Shown piece after piece: positions 1 through 6,938 of a stretch of 19,971 nucleotides of DNA. The notes beneath the pieces are model-generated. The model was not told the DNA's origin and searched no databases. It saw only the letters and a list, made by a program, of their open reading frames with translations. Position 1 is the first letter of the stretch, and each line of letters starts with the position of its first letter. Source of the stretch: Acidimicrobiia bacterium (lineage in GTDB: Bacteria > Actinomycetota > Acidimicrobiia > Acidimicrobiales > Acidimicrobilacustridaceae); the NCBI GenBank assembly GCA_016462055.1, contig JAEMTX010000011.1, positions 1,614-21,584 on the forward strand, given 5' to 3'. Position numbers and translations under genes: made by a program.

Positions 1-62
1 CGGCGCCTCATGCATTCACGCGGCCGGCGATGGTAAAGCGGGCACAAATAATGGGGGAACAA

Positions 63-1598
63 ATGAGGGTTTCGGCAGTGCAACAAGGTTCTGTTGATCC
101 GCTTTTCGATCCCACAGCACTTCCCGAACTGGGCAATGAACGAACGTCCGATTCGCCCCGCCGGCGCATCATTGTGGTTGGTGCTGGTCCGGGCGGAATT
201 ATCGCGGCCTATCGGTTTCGACGGGCTGGTTTTGATGAGGTCACCGTGCTTGAACGCGCCGCCGGGCCGGGGGGTACCTGGTGGCACAACCGCTATCCGG
301 GCGCGGCGTGCGACGTGCAAGCACACCTGTATTCATTTTCGTTTGCGCCAAATCCGTCGTGGTCGCGTCCGTATGCCACACAACCAGAGTTGCTCGAGTA
401 CTTCGAGCGTGTTGTCGATGATTTTGATCTTCGTGGCTGTATGCGCTTTGGTGTCACAGTTCACTCTGTCGAACGAGATGACGTCGCAAATGTCTGGGTT
501 GTGACTACTACTGATGGTGAGCGGATTGAAGCAGAGGTCGTTGTCAGTGCTGTTGGAATGTTCAATGAGTTGACATGGCCTTCGATCGATGGGCTCGAAT
601 CATTTACCGGCCCTAGTTTCCACACCGCGCAGTGGCCGGAGGATTTGGACATGGCGGAAAAGCGCGTCGGCGTCATTGGTAGTGCCGCTACCGCAGTGCA
701 ACTCGTTCCCGTAATTGCCAAGCAAGCTCCGCATCTCACGGTTTTTCAACGGTCGGCCCCATGGGTGATGCCGAAGCTCGATGAACCATTTACCGATGAA
801 CAGCGGGAGCGGTTTGCCGCTGATGAGTCACAACGACTCGAGATACGACGACTTTTATGGGATCGGGTTGAAGGGGCGATTTTGTTTCATCCGGCATCAG
901 TTGAGATCTCGACCAATGCTGCGATTAGCAACCTCGATTCCATTGACGATCCGGAATTACGGGAGAAACTCACACCGCAGGATCCGTTCGGTTGTAATCG
1001 ACCGCTTACGTCGAGCGATTACTACCCAGCATTCAATCTGGACACTGTCGACCTTGTAACGACGCCGATCAAAGAGGTGAAACCGAACTCCGTTGTTGAT
1101 GCCGATGGCGTCGAGCATCAAATTGATGTCTTGGTGATTGCAACAGGATTTGCTGCGACTCGTTATCTCTCAGCGCTCCGCGTTACTGGTCGTGAGGGCG
1201 TTCGACTCGAAGACGAGTGGAACGATGGCGCGCAAGCATGGCTAGGAATCGCGACGACAGGATTCCCCAATCTTTTTCAGTTGTACGGACCAAATACCAA
1301 CAACGGTTCAATTCTCTACATGCTCGAATGCCAAGTCGATCTGATCGTTCGAACGTTGCAAACGATGGATCGTCAAAACTTGGCATGGGTCGACGTTCGC
1401 CGCGAGGTTCTCGACGAGTACAACGTCGAGGTTCAGCAGGCCATCGCCGAAGTCGAACCGTGGACGAGCGACTGTTCGAACTACTACCGCTCTTCGACCG
1501 GCCGAGTGGTCACGCAGTGTCCCTTTGGGATGGCGGACTACCGCGAGCGCACCCTTGCGGTGTCGGAAGCGGTCTGGCACTCGGCTCCGCTGGTCTGA
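63..1598 (+). CDS. Baeyer-Villiger-type flavin monooxygenase
   Basis: This is a 511-residue FAD- and NADPH-dependent monooxygenase of the class B (Baeyer-Villiger) type. Such enzymes insert oxygen next to a ketone carbonyl; the substrate cannot be read from sequence. The N-terminal FAD-binding Rossmann motif GAGPGG is at about residues 40-45, followed by the family block GGTWWHNRYPGAACD (about 70-84). The Baeyer-Villiger fingerprint FxGxxxHTxxWP is present as FTGPSFHTAQWP (about 181-192). The second nucleotide-binding loop reads GSAATA (about 206-211), with Ala where the second Gly is usual, a variant I believe occurs in relatives. In-frame ATGs also lie at 30 and 51. I chose 63 because GGGGGA ends 5 nt before it. 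Length is normal for the family, and the gene looks intact. It stands alone ahead of a 213-nt gap, and nothing nearby indicates its substrate. Confidence 0.88.
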   Translation: MRVSAVQQGSVDPLFDPTALPELGNERTSDSPRRRIIVVGAGPGGIIAAYRFRRAGFDEVTVLERAAGPGGTWWHNRYPGAACDVQAHLYSFSFAPNPSWSRPYATQPELLEYFERVVDDFDLRGCMRFGVTVHSVERDDVANVWVVTTTDGERIEAEVVVSAVGMFNELTWPSIDGLESFTGPSFHTAQWPEDLDMAEKRVGVIGSAATAVQLVPVIAKQAPHLTVFQRSAPWVMPKLDEPFTDEQRERFAADESQRLEIRRLLWDRVEGAILFHPASVEISTNAAISNLDSIDDPELREKLTPQDPFGCNRPLTSSDYYPAFNLDTVDLVTTPIKEVKPNSVVDADGVEHQIDVLVIATGFAATRYLSALRVTGREGVRLEDEWNDGAQAWLGIATTGFPNLFQLYGPNTNNGSILYMLECQVDLIVRTLQTMDRQNLAWVDVRREVLDEYNVEVQQAIAEVEPWTSDCSNYYRSSTGRVVTQCPFGMADYRERTLAVSEAVWHSAPLV

Positions 1599-1811
1599 GC
1601 GATCGCCATCGGCTGTTGCGGTTTCATGAGCATCACCGAGGGGCCCAGTGTGCCGTCACCCCAGTTCGGCGCCCACGTGCTCAAGGTCGGGTAGCAGGCG
1701 AGCCCCTCTGATGACGAGTTGGCTCATTACGCTGGGCTTTCCTGTATTTTTTTTACCCGTGGGACATGAGGTTCCATGCAGGCGTAGAGGGGTTCTCGTT
1801 TTTCTCGTTCG
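1599..1811. other. Intergenic region, nothing firm
   Basis: This is the largest gene-free stretch in the window (about 213 nt). It contains a T-run at 1747-1754 and a weak 5-bp inverted repeat (GAGCC at 1700-1704, GGCTC at 1721-1725) too far upstream of the T-run to make a convincing intrinsic terminator. The monooxygenase frame stays open after its stop up to a TAG near 1697, but the encoded peptide resembles nothing I know. No RNA gene or clear promoter was recognised. Confidence 0.5.
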
Positions 1812-2321
1812 GTGCGCATGACTGTGGCCGGTGCTCTTTTTCTTTCAACAGCGGTTCTGTTCACCGCCAGTCCCGCGAGTGCTGCGGCATCTGGAGACAT
1901 GGTCAACAACAACGATGGCAGCATGACGGTCACTTGGTCTGTCACTGGGCAGTATGACAGCGTGTCTATATATTTTTATGCCAGCGGCGCGTCGTGCCCA
2001 CAAACGGGAAATTCGGTTGGCAGCACATTTTACATCATGGGCGGCACTGGCATGTTGGCACCCGCGTTAAGTCCGAGTCCTTCGCTTTTATCTGCAGGTT
2101 CCGCTGTCAAGATTCCGATGTCGATGACGCCCTCGCAAATCCCTACCGGGTCATATGTGGCATGCCTCTATTTGAATGACGGTGAGGGAAATTCCGTGCT
2201 CGATCAATCACTTCCAATCACCTTCGCCGTTGTGGCTCCCACCACGACGACCACGACGACAGCGCCGTCAACCACGACGACCGCTGCGTCTACTCCCGTC
2301 ACCCCGGCGTTCACCGGCTGA
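1812..2321 (+). CDS. Small secreted protein with Thr-rich tail
   Basis: This is an exported protein of unknown function, 169 residues from a GTG start or 167 from the ATG at 1818. The upstream frame closes at 1785, so no earlier start exists. Residues 1-24 form a signal peptide: a hydrophobic stretch followed by PASA, the likely signal-peptidase cleavage site. The mature part is rich in small, polar and beta-forming residues, with only two cysteines (62 and 118) that could form a disulfide. From about residue 143 the chain becomes a Thr/Ser/Pro/Ala linker, typical of surface proteins in this group, and ends TPAFTG-stop. The purine-rich AGAGGGG at 1786-1792 is about 19 nt from the start, too far to be an ordinary ribosome binding site. 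A strong terminator follows, so this is probably a single-gene transcript. No family was recognised. Confidence 0.7.
   Translation: MRMTVAGALFLSTAVLFTASPASAAASGDMVNNNDGSMTVTWSVTGQYDSVSIYFYASGASCPQTGNSVGSTFYIMGGTGMLAPALSPSPSLLSAGSAVKIPMSMTPSQIPTGSYVACLYLNDGEGNSVLDQSLPITFAVVAPTTTTTTTAPSTTTTAASTPVTPAFTG
2241..2282 (+). repeat. Thr-codon microsatellite in linker
   Basis: ACCACGACGA-type units recur at 2241-2250, 2250-2259 and 2271-2280 and encode runs of threonine in the tail of the secreted protein. Short GC-rich tandem units like this can change length by slippage. The similar coding in the partial metallophosphoesterase at the right edge shows it is a shared style of linker. Confidence 0.6.
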
Positions 2322-2342
2322 TCGATTCAGCTTCAAGATTTG

Positions 2343-2378
2343 AATGGTGCCGCTCCTTCGGGGGCGGCACCATTTGTT
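2343..2378 (+). terminator. Intrinsic terminator with UUCG tetraloop
   Basis: The arm GGTGCCGCTCC (2346-2356) pairs with GGGGCGGCACC (2361-2371), with one G-U pair. They enclose the tetraloop TTCG closed by C-G, an especially stable loop. AAT at 2343-2345 pairs with ATT at 2372-2374 and extends the stem to 14 bp. The tail ATTTGTTTG is moderately T-rich. It lies 22 nt after the secreted-protein stop and before the radA promoter region, so it probably insulates the two. Confidence 0.88.
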
Positions 2379-2407
2379 TGGGCGCCACGACTGTCACGTG
2401 TGGTGCG

Positions 2408-2413
2408 TAGGGT
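2408..2413 (+). promoter_or_regulatory. Possible -10 of leaderless radA transcript
   Basis: TAGGGT lies 6 nt before the GTG start, the TAnnnT spacing expected when transcription begins at the start codon. The same bases can be read as a Shine-Dalgarno sequence (AGGGTG), so the call is ambiguous. Confidence 0.35.
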
Positions 2414-2419
2414 GTCGCC

Positions 2420-3796
2420 GTGGCCAAGCTCCGAGCAGTGTTCCGTTGCACCGAATGCGGCACCAGCGTGCCCAAATGGGTCGGGCGCTGTCCCGGTTGC
2501 GAGGGCTGGAACACGCTGATTGAAGAGCTCGACGACGTATCGAAAACTTCGACCGCCGCGTTGTTGGGTCGGCGTGATGCGCCCGTACCTATTTCTGAAG
2601 TCGACGCGCACGAGTGGCAGCCGAAGCCCACCGGTATCGGCGAACTCGATCGTGTTCTGAGCGGTGGTCTCGTGCCCGGTTCGGTCACGTTGGTTGGTGG
2701 CGAGCCGGGTATCGGTAAGTCCACCCTGCTGTTGCAAGCGGTCGCCTCAATCGCGGCGTCGGGTTCGAAGGTTCTCTACGTGTCAGCCGAAGAATCAAAG
2801 CAACAAGTTCGTCTGCGAGCCGAACGGTTAAACGCGCTGCATCCCGATCTGTGGCTGGCGTCAGAAACTGCAGTGCCTCACATTCTTTCTTCGGTCGACG
2901 AAATCAATCCTGCGGTGTTGGTGGTCGACTCCATTCAAACCGTGCATACGCCCGATATCAGTTCGGCTTCGGGTTCGGTAGCGCAGGTGCGCGAAAGTGC
3001 AGCGCGCTTGGTAACCACAGCGAAAGAGCGCGGATTGTCAGTTGTGCTTGTTGGCCATGTCACCAAAGAAGGCGGGCTTGCTGGTCCCCGCGTGCTCGAG
3101 CACATTGTCGACACGGTTCTGGCATTCGAAGGCGATCGTCACCACGCATTACGCATGTTGCGCGCGGTCAAACATCGCTTCGGTGCCACCGACCAACTCG
3201 GTCTGTTTGAAATGACCCAACACGGAATGCTCGGTGTTCCCGACCCCAGTCGTTTGTTCTTGGCCGATCGTCGCAAGGGTGTTTCCGGTTCGGTCATTGT
3301 TCCCACCATGGAAGGCGATCGGCCGATGCTGGTCGAAGTGCAAGCGCTTGTTGCCCATTCGGAACTTCCGTCACCTCGACGAAGTGCACAAGGGCTCGAC
3401 TCCGGCCGCCTTTCGTTGTTGCTCGCGGTGTTGTCAGAACGCGCCGGCGTCACCTTTGAAAAGCGCGACGTGTATGCGCTGGCCGTTGGTGGCGTGAAGA
3501 TTATTGAACCGGCAGCCGATCTTGGTGTGGCCCTGGCACTTGCGTCATCGCGCTTTAATTCGCCAATCCCCGAAGATCTCGTTGTGTGTGGAGAAATCGG
3601 TTTGGGCGGCGAACTTCGCCAGGTTGCTCATGGCGAGCGTCGTTTGGCTGAAGCCGCTCGGCTCGGGTTCACACGTGCACTCGTTCCGCGCCTTGCTCCC
3701 GACCCACCCGAAGGCATGAAGGCCATTCGTGTCGGAACATTGGCCGAAGCAGTGGCTGCTGTGGGTATTGGCCACAACGCGTCTTCTGAATTCTGA
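2420..3796 (+). CDS. radA: DNA repair protein RadA
   Basis: RadA (also called Sms) is a RecA-like ATPase that promotes branch migration and processing of recombination intermediates on DNA. The 458-residue length is typical. The N-terminal C4 zinc finger uses Cys10, Cys13, Cys24 and Cys27. The Walker A motif GEPGIGKST is at residues 94-102 and the Walker B strand VLVVD at about 166-170. The RadA-specific motif appears as KHRFG at 251-255, where KNRFG is usual. The C-terminal Lon-protease-like domain (about 330-445) includes the segment GEIGLGGELRQV. The GTG start is fixed by the zinc finger beginning nine residues later. The next gene starts 9 nt downstream and may be cotranscribed. In many actinobacteria radA neighbours disA, carD and ispD. 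Here ispD lies about 5.7 kb away, and disA and carD are not in the window. Confidence 0.97.
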   Translation: MAKLRAVFRCTECGTSVPKWVGRCPGCEGWNTLIEELDDVSKTSTAALLGRRDAPVPISEVDAHEWQPKPTGIGELDRVLSGGLVPGSVTLVGGEPGIGKSTLLLQAVASIAASGSKVLYVSAEESKQQVRLRAERLNALHPDLWLASETAVPHILSSVDEINPAVLVVDSIQTVHTPDISSASGSVAQVRESAARLVTTAKERGLSVVLVGHVTKEGGLAGPRVLEHIVDTVLAFEGDRHHALRMLRAVKHRFGATDQLGLFEMTQHGMLGVPDPSRLFLADRRKGVSGSVIVPTMEGDRPMLVEVQALVAHSELPSPRRSAQGLDSGRLSLLLAVLSERAGVTFEKRDVYALAVGGVKIIEPAADLGVALALASSRFNSPIPEDLVVCGEIGLGGELRQVAHGERRLAEAARLGFTRALVPRLAPDPPEGMKAIRVGTLAEAVAAVGIGHNASSEF

Positions 3797-3805
3797 AAGG
3801 TCCCA

Positions 3806-4465
3806 ATGCGCATCACACTTGCGAACAGCGTTCCCGCGGAACTGGCAGCGCCGGCTTTGGTAGACGAAAACACCCTTGGCGTTGTTTTGTTCCCCGACAT
3901 CATGGGGTTGCGTCCCCTGTTCGACGACATGTGCGCGCAACTCGCCGCTGATTACGGGTGGGTGGTGTGCGCACCGGAACCATTCCCCGGTCGTGAAGAC
4001 CTTTCGGTCGATCAACGCCTTGGGGCCATGGCCGATTTCGATGATGCCGAGCTTCGCAGAACCGCCGAACTCGCTGCAGAAGCAACAGGATGCACTCGAG
4101 TTGTGGCTACTGGCTTTTGTATGGGCGGGATGTTGGCGTTCAAAGCAGCAGCAACCGGTCACTTCAAACGCGCAGCAGGGTTCTACGGAATGATTCGCCT
4201 TCCTGAAGCCTGGGCCGACGGGCGTCTGCAACAACCGATCGAAGCGTTGGCGTCACCAGACCGTTGTCCGACACTCGCCATCATCGGCACTGCCGATCAC
4301 TTCACGCCACCACAAGACGTTGCCGATGCCGAAGCGCTCGGTGTCATGGTTGTTTCCTACGAAGGCGCCGAGCACGGGTTTGTGCACGATGCATCGCGAC
4401 CAGCACATCGTGCTGAGGATGCCGCTGATGCGTGGCGTCAAGTTGTGGCGTTCTTAGAAGCCTGA
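3806..4465 (+). CDS. Dienelactone hydrolase family protein
   Basis: This 219-residue alpha/beta-hydrolase resembles carboxymethylenebutenolidase, which opens dienelactone in chlorocatechol degradation; many relatives act on other esters or lactones. The nucleophile elbow GFCMGG places Cys105 as nucleophile, as in true dienelactone hydrolases rather than serine esterases. Asp164 (GTADHFTP) and His190 (GAEHGF) complete the triad. The length fits the family, and the protein has no signal peptide, so it should be cytoplasmic. GAAAGG ends 6 nt before the ATG as ribosome binding site. It follows radA by 9 nt, suggesting cotranscription without an obvious functional link. It converges on the TetR gene, and its own stop codon forms part of the hairpin between them. 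The substrate is not known. Confidence 0.88.
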   Translation: MRITLANSVPAELAAPALVDENTLGVVLFPDIMGLRPLFDDMCAQLAADYGWVVCAPEPFPGREDLSVDQRLGAMADFDDAELRRTAELAAEATGCTRVVATGFCMGGMLAFKAAATGHFKRAAGFYGMIRLPEAWADGRLQQPIEALASPDRCPTLAIIGTADHFTPPQDVADAEALGVMVVSYEGAEHGFVHDASRPAHRAEDAADAWRQVVAFLEA

Positions 4466-4479
4466 AGAACTCAGGCTTT
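4457..4479. terminator. Hairpin shared by two convergent stop codons
   Basis: AAGCCTGA (4458-4465) and TCAGGCTT (4471-4478) are perfect inverted repeats around the 5-nt loop AGAAC. The left arm ends with the hydrolase stop TGA, and the right arm begins with the complement of the regulator's TGA. The stem is 8 bp, with one possible further G-T pair. T-runs are short on both strands (CTTTG forward, CTTCT reverse), so it could be a weak two-way terminator. Confidence 0.6.
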
Positions 4480-5739
4480 GGAAAGTTTGCTCAATGGCTC
4501 GATCGTTGTTGCAAACGCCATCTCGTAGGCGACGGCTGCAACTGGGGTCCAGTCAAGGTTGCGGAACGCGTCCGTGAGCAAACTGAGCGAAACGGTGCCG
4601 ATGCCGCTGGCTGCGGTGAGATACCAAAATGCGGCGGCAGCGGCGGCAGCGTCGGGATAGGTCTTCTCGACAGCGTCACTGACGATTGCGAGTGAAGCTG
4701 CGGTGCGTTTCCGGCCAGCAGCGGCAAGATCTGTGTGATGACGCATCGCAACAGTGGTTTCCGTACGAAGTTGGCGGATGGGCCGATTCGACTCAGCGAG
4801 CAATCCAATTTGCAAGGCGATGATTGCATTTTTGTATTCCTCCGGACCGAGTTCGAGGAAAGACGCTGTTCCCGTTCGCCAGATTTGGTCCATCATCTGG
4901 CCAATCGCCATATGCATGAGCTCGTCTTTGGTGCCGACATGTGTGTACGCAGAACTGAATGAATGACCGGCTGCTCGAGCCACTCGATGTGCTGTGGTTT
5001 TCTCGAAGCCGACACGAGCCACAACTTCCATCACTGCGGAAACAAATTCATCGAGGCCAACGTCGCCGGTGTCGGGAGTGGGGATAGAAAGTGAAACTGG
5101 TGAAGCGCTGAGACCTTGCTGATCCAAGTTCTTAGGATCAAGAGCGCTTTCCCGGAACTGGAGAAGGATTGCCTTCCATGGTGGACGAGTCTTGGGGACT
5201 GACCGGCTCTTGAGCACGCATCCAGTTGGAACTGTCAACCGAAGTGAGCAAATCGCTGGTGGAATGTCGGGGTGCGCGGCGCAGATATGCTGAAAAAGGG
5301 CTTCCACCTCGTCGCGAACAGAGTCGACAAGAAGAGGAAAGCGTCGTGCGACGGCGACAATCTCGACAGCAGCTGCGGTGAGCGCAGAGGGGGCTTCGAG
5401 TTCTTGGAGCAACCACTGCGACGGTTCTAGATCTTTCGACGACGCAAACGCATTGAATTCGAGGATCAGTCGTTTGTAATGATCGCGAAGTTTCTCTTCC
5501 CAGAGTTCAAGAGCAACGTCTTCCGCAGAGTCGTATCGGCCGTACAGCGGACCATTGGACATGCCTGCGTGCGCTGCGATCTTCGTGAGCGCAAGACCAT
5601 CGACTCCGAAAGCGGCGAGTAATTCAAGAGCCGAAGCGGTGATGGCCTCTTGAACCTCGCGGGTTTTCTGCGCTCGCGAAACCCTGGGTCGATCTGTTGC
5701 GGGTTCGCCGAACGACCCTTTTGAAATTTTTTGAGCCAT
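4471..5739 (-). CDS. Tandem two-domain TetR family regulator
   Basis: This 422-residue protein is roughly twice the usual TetR length and carries two TetR-like DNA-binding domains. The first is at about residues 27-75, with the helix-turn-helix IAAHAGMSNGPLYGRYDS. The second is at about 228-276, with VARAAGHSFSSAYTHVGTKDEL. Each is followed by a helical segment corresponding to a ligand/dimer domain (about 80-200 and 280-415). TetR proteins normally dimerise to bind a palindrome and release it on binding a small ligand. A fused dimer-like chain could bind as a monomer or hold two sites. It is divergent from the LLM-crotonase-SDR operon across 173 nt with palindromes, so it is the likely regulator of that operon and of itself. 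The ATG start has no Shine-Dalgarno sequence but has a well placed TAGAAT, consistent with a leaderless message. The ligand is unknown. Confidence 0.87.
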   Translation of the reverse strand: MAQKISKGSFGEPATDRPRVSRAQKTREVQEAITASALELLAAFGVDGLALTKIAAHAGMSNGPLYGRYDSAEDVALELWEEKLRDHYKRLILEFNAFASSKDLEPSQWLLQELEAPSALTAAAVEIVAVARRFPLLVDSVRDEVEALFQHICAAHPDIPPAICSLRLTVPTGCVLKSRSVPKTRPPWKAILLQFRESALDPKNLDQQGLSASPVSLSIPTPDTGDVGLDEFVSAVMEVVARVGFEKTTAHRVARAAGHSFSSAYTHVGTKDELMHMAIGQMMDQIWRTGTASFLELGPEEYKNAIIALQIGLLAESNRPIRQLRTETTVAMRHHTDLAAAGRKRTAASLAIVSDAVEKTYPDAAAAAAAFWYLTAASGIGTVSLSLLTDAFRNLDWTPVAAVAYEMAFATTIEPLSKLSKA

Positions 5740-5745
5740 AGCGTC

Positions 5746-5751
5746 ATTCTA
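5746..5751 (-). promoter_or_regulatory. Probable -10 of leaderless tetR transcript
   Basis: Read on the minus strand, TAGAAT is followed by six bases (GACGCT) and then the ATG of the TetR gene. There is no Shine-Dalgarno sequence. This fits an actinobacterial leaderless promoter with the start codon at +1. Confidence 0.5.
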
Positions 5752-5769
5752 GCCGAAGAAACAATTTTC

Positions 5770-5796
5770 ATAAGGAATCTCTTATTCGAATATACT
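5770..5796. promoter_or_regulatory. Palindromic operator candidates, divergent promoters
   Basis: The stretch holds the inverted repeat ATAAG-N6-CTTAT (5770-5785), overlapped by the perfect 10-bp palindrome TATTCGAATA (5783-5792). TATACT at 5791-5796 is a good -10 hexamer for the forward operon; its -35 is not recognisable. On the minus strand the same stretch covers the expected -35 of the tetR promoter. A regulator bound here would block both directions, the classical layout for a divergent TetR gene. That the neighbouring TetR binds it is inference. Confidence 0.5.
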
Positions 5797-5912
5797 TTGT
5801 TTGTAGTTAAGGAGTTCTCGGAGGTTCCCTCACGCTGGTTTTGCAACTTCAATAACCCTCTTGGCTTCGGACTAGAACAGGACAGCATCATTTCTGCGTT
5901 CTTGGAGGAACC

Positions 5913-6938
5913 ATGAAGGTTGATATCTCACTCGCTATGTCCGGGCCGGTTGATTCGGTGCCGAGAGCGGCGGAACTTCAAGCTCTTGGTGCTGATGGGC
6001 TCTTCAGTTTTGAAAATGCCCACGATGTGTTCTTTCCATTGGTGCTCGCCAGCACCTCGTGTCAGATCGACCTCATGACGAATGTGGCCATGGCCTTCCC
6101 GCGAAGCCCGCTGCATCTCGCCTATGCGGCGAACGACCTACAACTGCTCACCGAGGGAAAGTTCCGCTTAGGTCTCGGGTCACAGATCCGACCGCATATT
6201 CAGAAGCGCTATGGATCGGTGTGGGAAAAGCCCGTTGCCCAGATGCGCGAATGGGTGAGTGCAACAAAGGCGATCCTCGCCCACTTTGCTGGTGAGGGGC
6301 CGTTTGATTTCAAAGGTCAATGGACAACGCACACGCTCATGACTCCGAACTTCAATCCAGGCCCGAACCCCTTCGGCAAAGTTCCTGTACTGGTGGGAGC
6401 GCTTGGTCCAAAGATGTGTGAAATGACGGCTGAAGTTGCCGACGGCATTTTGGTGATGCCATTTAACTCAGAACGACATTTCGCCGAGCGCACGATGCCC
6501 GCACTCGAGCGCGGGTTCGCTACGGCCGGTCGCGATCGCAAGGACTTCGAAATCATTCTGGAAGTTATCTGCGCTGTTGGCCAGACCGATGACGAGATTT
6601 CGGCAGCCGCGAACGGCGTCAAAACGCTTCTTGGTTTCTACGGTTCGACTCCTTCGTACAAGCCAGTGCTTGACGCGGAAGGTTGGGGCGAACTGCAACC
6701 AGAACTCAATGCATTGTCGAAGCAGGGCGACTGGGCCGGAATGGCAAAGAAGATCAACGACGATGTCCTGCGCACGATCGCTGTTGTTGGTGCGCCCAAA
6801 GAAGTTGCCGCAGAGATCGTTCGTCGTTTCGGACACGAAGCCAATCGGGTGTGTCTCTACTTCCCCGGCTATCCCATCAGCGACGAATGCATCGCCGAAA
6901 CCATACGTGAAATCAAGGTTGCTTCAGGGGAAGCGTGA
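5913..6938 (+). CDS. LLM class F420-dependent oxidoreductase
   Basis: This 341-residue protein has the luciferase-like monooxygenase TIM-barrel fold. Actinobacterial members mostly use the deazaflavin F420 for hydride transfer to or from organic substrates. The opening beta strand MKVDISLAMSG, the segment AMAFPRSPLHLA (60-70) and the block GKFRLGLGSQIRPHIQKRYG (82-101) are typical. From memory it resembles the mycobacterial MSMEG_2256-type subgroup (TIGR03617), which is unverified. GGAGGA lies just before the ATG. It is the first gene of a three-gene operon: its stop overlaps the next start by one base (TGATG). The leader from the predicted promoter is about 110 nt, and I found no recognisable riboswitch in it. 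The operon context suggests a redox step on an acyl-CoA or related lipid-like compound, but the substrate is unknown. Confidence 0.88.
   Translation: MKVDISLAMSGPVDSVPRAAELQALGADGLFSFENAHDVFFPLVLASTSCQIDLMTNVAMAFPRSPLHLAYAANDLQLLTEGKFRLGLGSQIRPHIQKRYGSVWEKPVAQMREWVSATKAILAHFAGEGPFDFKGQWTTHTLMTPNFNPGPNPFGKVPVLVGALGPKMCEMTAEVADGILVMPFNSERHFAERTMPALERGFATAGRDRKDFEIILEVICAVGQTDDEISAAANGVKTLLGFYGSTPSYKPVLDAEGWGELQPELNALSKQGDWAGMAKKINDDVLRTIAVVGAPKEVAAEIVRRFGHEANRVCLYFPGYPISDECIAETIREIKVASGEA

Noticed and set aside
1626..1697. Short open frame after the monooxygenase stop as a separate small gene.
   Set aside because: Only about 23 codons, no ribosome binding site and no recognisable similarity; it is also just the read-through frame of the preceding gene.
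5803..5912. Possible riboswitch in the 110-nt leader of the LLM operon.
   Set aside because: No known riboswitch core or stable nested hairpins could be recognised by eye.
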